A stretch of 64,000 bases of DNA. Source: Halichondria panicea. Lineage: Eukaryota; Porifera; Demospongiae; Suberitida; Halichondriidae. The notes under the pieces were generated by a model that searched no databases, was not told where the DNA came from, and saw nothing but the letters and a program-made list of their open reading frames with translations. Positions 56,461 to 64,000 of the stretch are shown in pieces (position 1 is the stretch's first letter; each line of letters begins with the position of its first letter). The translations under genes were made by a program, and so were the position numbers. The stretch is from NCBI RefSeq assembly GCF_963675165.1, contig NC_087380.1:6270071-6334070 (forward strand), read 5' to 3'.

Positions 56461-56984
56461 TTGAGGCAGAGGAGGTCGAACACCACTTGACCTTTCTGCT
56501 AATTATGACTTTTTAATTAAATTCTCTAATCCCGCCCAACTAGTACAATAGTGGCCTCGGCAACACTAAATCTAAACTTTGGAGACTACCTATAGCCTCT
56601 CGATCTTCAGGCTTTAGAGTCTCAGAGTCTCTGTTCCTCGGTATTCTCCAAACCAGAGTAACCAGAGTTTATTTCCAGTCTGTTTGTTTCTCTGTTTCCA
56701 AACAATGGCCTGTTGTGTACTAGCTGTATTCTGACTATACATGTAGACTAGTGAGGATATAGATATAGTGAGGTTAACAGGTGGTTAGAGGAACTGACAG
56801 AACTATAAGATCCTCCGAGTCTATAGATCTATAGTGTACGTGGCTTTGAGTGTTGCCACGGCCACTATTGCACTATACTAGTTGAACGAATTTAGCAGAG
56901 CGTGGGTAGTGAAAAGAATTAATTAAAAGGTCATACTTAGCAGAAAAGTGAAGTGGTGTCCGACCTCCTCTAACTTTGAGGTAC
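56461..56984. mobile_element. 524-bp MITE with about 55-bp TIRs
   Basis: The left arm GGAGGTCGAACACCACTTGA continues to TGACTTTTTAATTA. The right arm is its inverse (AATTAAAAGGTCATACTTAG ... GTGTCCGACCTCCTCTAA). The interior has no coding frame. The sequence left of it, GAGCACGACTCTAATGAGTC, resembles words at 42744-42800. Confidence 0.85.
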
Positions 56985-56998
56985 ATGACAGACAAAAA

Positions 56999-57590
56999 CA
57001 ACTAGAGCACTGAAGTGCAAACCCTCGGCTGGTGACATTATATATACTAAAGAAAAGGGAGGAATGGTATAATTATAATGCAGTGCATGTAGCATGCCTA
57101 TGACTAGCACAGCAACTCAAACTAAACTAACAACGTACAACTACATGAGACATGCACTGTGGACTGGGATCACAGCAAAGAAGCCTGTAGTCTTAGTCTA
57201 AGAGAAGTATGGCTCCTGCTAAGCGAGAGTATAGGATCCAGAGTCAGTCAAAAACCAGTCATAATTTTACTTTCTTGACCGTAGGCCTATTCAATTGTTC
57301 CTGGTACGGGATCACTTCAGCTGAAAATAGGTAATGAAGCCTTGACTACGTATTTGCAACTGAAGTGATCCCGTACCTTGACTCAAGGCCATGTGCAAGT
57401 TTAGCTTTTGCTCGCTTTTATTCGACAAAGGAGCTTTAACATCAAAGTCTGCCACTATTTAAAACAAGATACTGTTGTGTGAAGGCTATCCATGCTGTAA
57501 ACGCAGTGCTGTGGCATCCAGGTGAGTAGAAAATCCCATCACAAACAAACAAACAGACAGACTACTATAACCTGTGGCCGCCCACGCGCC
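56999..57590. repeat. Interspersed repeat copy 2 (inverted relative to 3655-4233)
   Basis: The reverse complement matches the kinesin intron block at 3655-4233. It also contains an internal inverted pair, GGTACGGGATCACTTCAGCT and AACTGAAGTGATCCCGTACC (about 57303-57378), which is degraded in the other copy. Confidence 0.6.
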
Positions 57591-57703
57591 TCGGGTTAAC
57601 AACATGAAGTACATAATGTACAACTCACTGAGAGGTGGATTGTGTTAAACTATAGCTAGAGATGCATTACACCACACACACACCACACACGCACACTGTG
57701 TAC

Positions 57704-60256
57704 CTTGATCATGTCCTTGGTGGCCTCCTGATGGCGGCTACAGGTACTTGTACCTCTGGCACCACGACACGGGCCTCAATGGCCATCATTGCCTCTTTCA
57801 CCTTCTTCATGGCCTCGTCCACGTCCCTCTTGGTCTCCTGGGAAGTGGGGTCCTGAGGTGGTGCAGTGTGACCCATTGGTTTGCTAGCGCCATTGGCCAG
57901 AGCAATGGCTGGGGCTGCCAGGAACATTGCAGTAGGAATCTCAGCTGCAAGGAGTGTACATGACTTACACATACACACACACACACACACTGTACAATGT
58001 GGTTACCATCATCATGTCTTTGGTGGCCTCTGGTGGCGACTACAGGTACTTCTACCTCTGGCACCACGACACTGGCCTCAATAGCCATCATTGTCTCTTT
58101 CACCTTCTTCATGGCCTCGTCCACGTCCCTCTTGGTCTCCTGGGCAGTGGGGCCCTGAGGCTTCACTATGGCATTCTTGCTGTGGTTCACTCTGTGCAGT
58201 GGGGAGGGGTGTGGTGTGTGTGGAAGGTGGAGGGTGTGCGGTAAAGGCAGATACATCATAATATAGCAAAACAATACAATATCACACACACTATGCACAC
58301 ACAATATTTACGTACATTTCTCTACAAATATCAACAATGTACTTTATAAATTGTGACTATTTCCTTGATAACACTAGGGGGTACAAAAGTGGTCACTGTA
58401 ATGACACGACATGAACAAGTTTCACTGTACATGTATGTCTATCATACAAGTTACGAGTTACACAGGCTAGTGCACGAGATGTGTACCAGAATAGGATGCC
58501 TCCAGGTCAGATGTACTGTACAGTAGGGAGGGGCGTATGCATGGCAACATGTGTAGGTAGTGTGTGCATGATATGTGTGGTGTGTGCGTGTTTATGTGTG
58601 CCAAAAAGAGAAAAGAAAACCATTAATGACAGCAGTTGAAAAGTGCATCATTGTGACAAAATATGCTGATTATTGCTATGGCTACTACATACACATGACT
58701 TGTACATGCAGCTTGAGTGGGTGGGTGCCAACACATTCAATATCCACATACAGTAAAAGGTAGCACACTAGAACCCTGTGCCTAAATACTCTCCTCGTGA
58801 ACAAGGGAGGGATGATGCACTCACTTGATTGGACGCTCTCCAAACATGGCTCCGTTGTATTGAAGGGCTATGGGCACAGACTCAGGTATCGCAAACTCAA
58901 CAAACGCAAACCTAAAGAGTAAGACAAAGTGTTACTACAGCCAGTACATGTACATGATAACATAACGCTGTCACCAGACATATACAACTACATTGTACAT
59001 GTAAGTCTGTTGTATCTGGAAGCAAGAGAGGAATTTAAGTATATTTCGAGCGCTAAAGCTAATTTTGCATGAATAGTAACTTACAGCTGCAGGGTTCATA
59101 GCAGCTCCCATAGCCATGGAGGCTGGTCCAGTGGGTGCTGGTGCCCCCATAGAGGGAGGTGTCGGGAGGAGAGGTGCAGTGTGACCCATTGGTTTGCTAG
59201 CGCTGTTGGCCAGGGCAATGGCCGGGGCTGCCAGGAACATCGCAGCAGAACCATCAGGAATCTCAGCTGCAGGGAGTGTTAAGACAGTTAATACACGTAC
59301 ACTGTAAGCTTGCTGTAATTAGGGTCTTACACAAACTCACACATTTTATTCTACCTTGTATCAATGTGAAAGTGAAACGTTGTCCTTAACACTAGTCAAA
59401 ACTGTACATGATTATAGTCACTGTTTACTAGTTCAGAATGTTCCCACAATTGATCTTCTGTACACCGGATTTCTTTCTATTGTGCATTGCGAGTTTGTTT
59501 GCAATGCAATCAGGCTTGTACAGTGTCATTCGTAATAACTACACGTATTCGAAACCCGTACACATGTACAGTAAGTTGAGATAAGAATGAATGCATCACC
59601 AGGCAACTGCCCTAGCTCACCATGTCTTGATCGTGCTATGATGAGAGCTCTGTCTATGAGCACAGTGTTGCTAAGGTGGAGACAAGCAGCTGCACTGTCT
59701 TCCTCCATGAAGTTGATGAAGCATACCTTGGAGGGGACACTCAGAGCAGCAAACTCCCTGCATGGAGAGGAGGGGATAAAGTGGGGGGTGGCAGATTATG
59801 TTCTTGAAAAATGGATGCCATATAGTTGAGACCGTAAATGTACGGCCCTTACACACTAGCTGGACGTGGCCAGGCCAACCGTTCTGACAGATGGCTGAAG
59901 GACACGCTTATTGTAAATCTCTAAACATTGATATAAAAGACCGCTGTACTTTATATCGTCCATTGATACAATCACAGTTATTAAAAGAAAAGCAGACTTG
60001 AAAAGATTTACAATACAACCGTATATAAATATAACGGGGAATGGAAGCATAATCCCACTAAAATTAGCTGGGTACTAGGTATAGGCTTTATTTTCTCCAA
60101 ATGATACCCACTCTCTCTCTCTCTCTCTCTCTCCACTTACTCCTCAGGGAAGAGCCTCAGTTCCTCAATATCTCCAAAGTAACTGAACAGCTCCCTCATT
60201 TGTTGGAGGCCAGCAGAGGGCGACACATTGGTCACTTGGATCAGAGTAGTAGACAT
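57704..60256 (-). pseudogene. SREK1 pseudogene: Truncated SREK1 duplicate
   Basis: Copies of SREK1 exons 1, 2, 3, 5 and 6 lie at 60256-60141, 59757-59621, 59266-59085, 58911-58825 and 58191-58007. A chimeric exon follows at 57944-57704. Exon 4 (most of RRM2) is deleted, and exons 7-8 (RS domain and C-terminus) are absent. Exon 6' is one base shorter than its parent, so its end reads VVATRGHQRHDD. The chimeric exon starts like exon 3 (AEIPTAMFLAAPAIALANG) and continues like exon 6 (QETKRDVDEAMKKVKEAMM). It stops at TGA (57711-57709), where the parent has CGA. RRM1 stays open, so a short RRM1-only protein cannot be excluded. Confidence 0.85.
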
Positions 60257-60845
60257 GGCTAGCTACTATACTAGACACTCTGTACTGTACAGTTTCTATT
60301 CCATGTGCATGTACGTGCTGAGGCTGATTCGATCTTTACCCAATACACTTTTGTTTGTTTTACAGGGGGAGTACCCTCATAAACAGTTCTGTACAACCCT
60401 TTCAGTTGATAAAATCATCAATACAGACATTACATGTAGCTACAAATGTACATTATGGGCTTTCTAGATAAAAATGCGTTAGGTTTGATTTACAAGATGT
60501 GATGCTGAAGGGCTACTGACATGTATATCAATAGAAAAATAAACATTCAAAAAGACACGAAATGTTTAAGTTACACTATACCTACATGTATCAAGAAGAC
60601 ACACACACACACACACACAACCGGCCACAATTAACGTTTTAGACTGACTCTTACAGTTTAACTATTATTTGGTGAGAAACTGCAATCAGGGCTGGTCTGT
60701 GGGTAAAGAATGTATATAATATAGCAGCCAGTCAATGTTAATGTTTAACTGAGTACTGGTAACACAGTGGGTTTACCACCCTATCTGCCCTATCGATCTG
60801 ACATAGGTACAACCACTGATGTCATACATCAAGATTACCTCTTTG

Positions 60846-60902
60846 TCATTTTAATGCACTATGGATCTCGATATCGTCAGAGCTATCAATGCAGCTTCTC
60901 GG
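60846..60902 (-). CDS. Terminal exon of a second death-domain gene (duplicate)
   Basis: Counterpart of 46923-46858, with the same acceptor and stop. It reads PRSCIDSSDDIEIHSALK-stop after a 9-base in-frame deletion and several substitutions. Preservation of frame despite divergence hints at coding function. The promoter-side exons would lie beyond base 64000. Confidence 0.6.
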   Translation of the reverse strand, partial: PRSCIDSSDDIEIHSALK

Positions 60903-61106
60903 CTGTGAGTAGAAAGCAATCAGTGATCATCAATGTACACAGTAAGTTAGCCTCGATCCCAGCCCCTCTCAATTGAGAACGGCCTGGAATCGAGGCTAAC
61001 AATAAGTTTAATTACAAAACTGGTGTCATACGTATATACATGAGAAGCTAAATGCTAAATTGGAGTGCTAAATCTTCAGACACTTCAATACGGTCATGGT
61101 GGTATA

Positions 61107-61486
61107 CAGTAGACTCTCGTTAATCTGGTCACCCTTGGAACAGTGCAGCTTAATTAATTGGCTGGAATAGCGAGGTGACTGCATTTTAGAAAATAGCTGC
61201 AGCTAAAAAGCGACCCTAATGACTAATTTTACAGTTCTGTCTCGAGGATAATGAATCATTATGGTCTCTATTTAAGTGCAATCAATTTTGCCAAACTATA
61301 TACCCAAAACGGCCGTTATACATGTATAAAACCTATAGTTTTGGGCAGCCAGAACTGACCAGATACGGAATAGCGAGTGGCCGCACTTCAGGGCGAGTTT
61401 TGTGCAAGCTAGCAATCTGTACCGAACGAAATGACCGGATATCGAGGTGACCGTATTCAGAGAACCAGAATAGCGAGAGTCTACTG
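61107..61486. mobile_element. Pogo/Tigger-like MITE, duplicated copy
   Basis: Same ends and TA flanks as 47128-47506. It was copied as part of the segmental duplication. Confidence 0.85.
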
Positions 61487-61754
61487 TATAATTAGTGGTG
61501 TGGTAATGTTCAGGCTTTTCATAACAAATTAATGTTCTGTTAGTCAGTCATCAGTCATCAGTGGTCACCATACAATGTGCTGTGAGGAGACAGCTAGCTA
61601 GTACGCTACTACATATATACTTGTAGTCTATTTGTGTCAACTGGTGACCTTAAGTCATGATCGTTGTCAGAGATCTTAATTAGTGGTCAATCACGATGTA
61701 CAATTAACAAATAGCATGACCCTCGTATTACCATTGGTGTCATAAAAAGAATAC

Positions 61755-61796
61755 CTGTGGTAAAACAGAAAAGAAACGCCTTGGTTCATCATAAAT
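61755..61796 (-). CDS. Exon of a second death-domain gene (duplicate of exon 8, shortened)
   Basis: A phase-0 exon of 14 codons, IYDEPRRFFSVLPQ, between a TACCCACAG acceptor and a GTATTC donor. Its 3' end aligns with the parent exon 8 (STFFVSSQ), but the PD-repeat part is replaced. Length remains a multiple of three. Confidence 0.5.
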
Positions 61797-61957
61797 CTGT
61801 GGGTAGAACGCAATCAGTGATCACCAATGTACTGTGTTTGGAGACGTAAAGCAATGAGTGATGTAAGCTGTGCTGTGCTAATGCCTCTCGCTGCTCAAAA
61901 AGCATCAGGTATAACGGGTATATTAATTATAGAAGAAGTTTGCTTTGTATAATGTAT

Positions 61958-62147
61958 ACCGTATACATGTAGCGCGAAATTTTCGAGGCACTTATATTTC
62001 GTAGAATGGCATCTAAAAGCATTTCTTTGCACAATGTTCGCGGAATGACTGCTTACCAGAAGCCACGCCTTTAATCTTTGCACGTTATAAAGAACAATTT
62101 TCGTAGACTTATTAAATTAAGCCCCTCGAAAATTTCGCGCTATACGA
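61958..62147. mobile_element. MITE family D, copy with internal deletion
   Basis: Begins TACCGTATACATGTAGCGCG and ends AATTTCGCGCTATACG. It shares GCACAATGTTCGCGGAATGA and the GAAGCCACGCCTTTAATC block with the family. Unlike its counterpart at 49640, the left end is retained. Confidence 0.75.
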
Positions 62148-62991
62148 AATTAATGTTGTGCAATTGTTGACAATGAACACACACACATCCAGTTATTAGA
62201 AGAGGAGCTTAATGAAACAGAAGTGTATATATAGCAAGTAGCTTTATGTTATGAAGCCTCCGAGGCATCAGCACCCGCGGTGTTTTCATTAATTAATCAA
62301 TGATGTTCCAGGATAGAAGCATGTAGATCTACAATGTAGAAGTTTTAATAAGTATTTTGCATTAATTTCCTGTCAACGAATACTGTATGGCGGGTAATTT
62401 TCGTTGATGCAAATTTTCGTACGAGCGACCCTTCGTATATTCGTACAGCTCGGATAGTGAAGTTGAATCTAAAATAATCTATCTTTTCGTATGATGCACT
62501 TCAATATGAAACATACGAAAATAACCTGCTATACAGTAATTAAAAAAGGGGGTGAATTTGCAATGAGGTCAGAGTTCACAAAATTAATGTTGCTTCTGGC
62601 AGTGTACATACATGCAGCTTTGCAGCTCTTTTCTGACTCTTGTAGCTAACAAACAGCTAGCGCTTTAGTGCAAGGCTAACTCATAAGAAAGTTTGTGTGA
62701 ACAGATAGTGCTACAAAAGATTCTAAAGAGACTGCAACAGCTTTCACTGTGAGTAAAACTAGCCATAACTCGAGAAAGAAGCTTTAGTTTGCTAATCCAC
62801 AAATCAAAATCCAAGAGAACGTGGCTAGAAGCCTATAGAAGCTGTTATTTTTCGTTGGATTGCAACTGTTGAGCAGTTACAGCTGGAACAGACACACAGT
62901 CAAATTTACCGTATCCCTTGTGCGGCTACGCCTCGAGGCATAATTACAAAATCAGCTACATATACATCAGTATGTAATAGTGTATCCCTTC

Positions 62992-63437
62992 AGAGTTTCC
63001 TCTAAGGGGGGGGGGGGGGGCAGGGGGTAACCTTCCCCCCCTCCCAAATTTTGTAGAATAATGACATATCATCAAGGGGGTATAAAAGAAGAGAGGGCAT
63101 GCAACTCCATATGAGCAGAGTTCAAACGTGGGCGGATGAATGTGCATGACTGTGCATGAAATGCTAAAAATAGAAATTTCTATTTTTAGCACTTCATGCA
63201 AATGCACACATTCCTCCGCCCACGTTTAAACTCTACTAGCTACGTGTACTGATATAGTGGAGTTGCTTGCCCTCTCTTCTTTTATACGCCCTTGATATCA
63301 TCACATTAGTACTGTCTATGATGTGCAATATGTAACTCATCTACTGTGATGTAATAGAGGGTGTGATCAAACATTTTACGTCGTGTTTCCGCGTGCCCAA
63401 ACCTTCCCCCCAAACATTTAATCCTAGATGAAACCCT
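62992..63437. mobile_element. MITE B-with-A nest, duplicated copy
   Basis: Counterpart of 50719-51140, with family A at 63070-63297 inside family B. A few substitutions and a longer G-run separate the two copies. Confidence 0.85.
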
Positions 63438-63779
63438 TCAGGGATTTGACCTTATGGACTTAGGTACGACCACTGGTGTCATATACGTCATGAAAAGTTT
63501 TACAAGAATACCGATATAGCGTGTAATTTTTGTGGGATAAATTTGCTTCATTACATGCACTGTATTGCATGCGTTTCGGCAAGCCACGCCTATGTTTCCG
63601 CGGGTAAAATTTTTGTAGAGGTCAGCCTGTCCACGAAATTACCCACGAAACGGTAGCCAATTTTGTATTGATCATCATAACAGATATCCATGGTCAATCA
63701 CCAATATACAGTTACGTAACAAAATACCCGCTAGGTAGGATCGTACTACATGTACCATACATAAATATTACAAGAATAC

Positions 63780-63806
63780 CTGACTCGTTAATTCCTCCTC
63801 TTCTCC
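63780..63806 (-). CDS. Exon of a second death-domain gene (duplicate of exon 7, shortened)
   Basis: A phase-0 exon of nine codons, GEEEELTSQ, between a TATATAG acceptor and a GTATTC donor. The start matches exons 5 and 7 (GEEAES, GKEAEP); the EPTVT part is lost. The flanking intron matches 51577-51780 and 53555-53760, placing it in the same exon family. Confidence 0.5.
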
Positions 63807-64000
63807 CTATATAAGAAGGCATACTAACCATAATAAAGAAAAAGTTGTGACAAATACAATGATATGTCAAGGTGGTACTCTTTTTTCTGAGGTGTCAGTG
63901 TTAGAGTTAGGGTTTTTATGAAATATACATAGCAAAACACAGTAGAAATGTAAACGGCGACAATTTTCAAGCCTAGGTGCTTAATGGTGCTATATGAGTA

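Larger units (their letters stand above)
57650..64000. repeat. Segmental duplicate of about 43455-51790, with internal deletions, running off the window
   Basis: Near-identical blocks in the same orientation: 57650-58960 with 43455-44560, 58960-61760 with 44975-47760, 61958-62147 with part of 49640-49812, and 62148-64000 with 49813-51790. Missing from the copy are the RRM2 exon of SREK1 (about 44560-44975) and about 47885-49640. The left breakpoint falls in SREK1 intron 6, just upstream of the RS-domain exon. The (CT)n tract, the pogo-like MITE and the A-in-B nest are all copied. Confidence 0.92.

Overview
This is a stretch of intron-rich animal nuclear DNA. The gene content (augmin subunit HAUS3, SREK1, CACHD1, ferredoxin-2, kinesin-13, RanBP3, a BTB-BACK-Kelch protein, replication-dependent histone H4) is metazoan. 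Introns are short and AT-rich, intergenic gaps are small, many short inverted-repeat transposons are present, and there is a huge intronless beta-helix/multi-membrane-span gene of a kind I associate with sponges. A demosponge is the best guess, but it is an inference and no species is claimed. Almost all genes are split, so coding regions were rebuilt exon by exon from splice sites, reading phase and protein family likeness. Exon coordinates are given in each entry.

Layout, left to right. (1) 1-6233, minus: kinesin-13 (KIF2/MCAK type), 19 exons, C-terminus off the left edge, with a tRNA-Lys(UUU) inside one intron. (2) 6392-16443, plus: RanBP3, head-to-head with the kinesin. Its 6.7 kb intron holds, on the opposite strand, an intronless 1748-residue secreted-repeat/multi-TM protein gene (9390-14636). 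(3) 16761-20426, minus: Kelch-like protein, head-to-head (150 bp apart) with (4) 20577-23612, plus: HAUS3. (5) 24077-24388, minus: histone H4 with a histone 3' stem-loop. (6) 25493-38763, minus: CACHD1 (VWA and Cache domains, one TM), about 20 exons, with two minisatellites in introns, head-to-head with (7) 39039-41564, plus: mitochondrial ferredoxin FDX2. (8) 42046-46268, minus: splicing factor SREK1. (9) 46858-55776, minus: a death-domain gene of unknown function whose 3' half is an array of short phase-0 exons, several of them visible copies of one another.

The right part (about 46-64 kb) is structurally dynamic. The segment from SREK1 intron 6 to the 3' exons of the death-domain gene is repeated at 57.65-64 kb, with internal deletions. 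The SREK1 copy has lost its second RRM exon and RS-domain exons and carries a chimeric exon with a stop, so it looks like a pseudogene. The death-domain 3' exons in the copy remain open, which suggests a second death-domain gene beyond the right edge. Several families of inverted-repeat elements (MITEs) lie here. Some are nested, and some are present in one paralogous segment and absent from the other.

The genes do not form one pathway. Most are conserved housekeeping genes (microtubule dynamics, nuclear transport, spindle assembly, chromatin, iron-sulfur biogenesis, splicing) arranged as divergent pairs. The nested beta-helix gene and the death-domain gene are the lineage-specific content.
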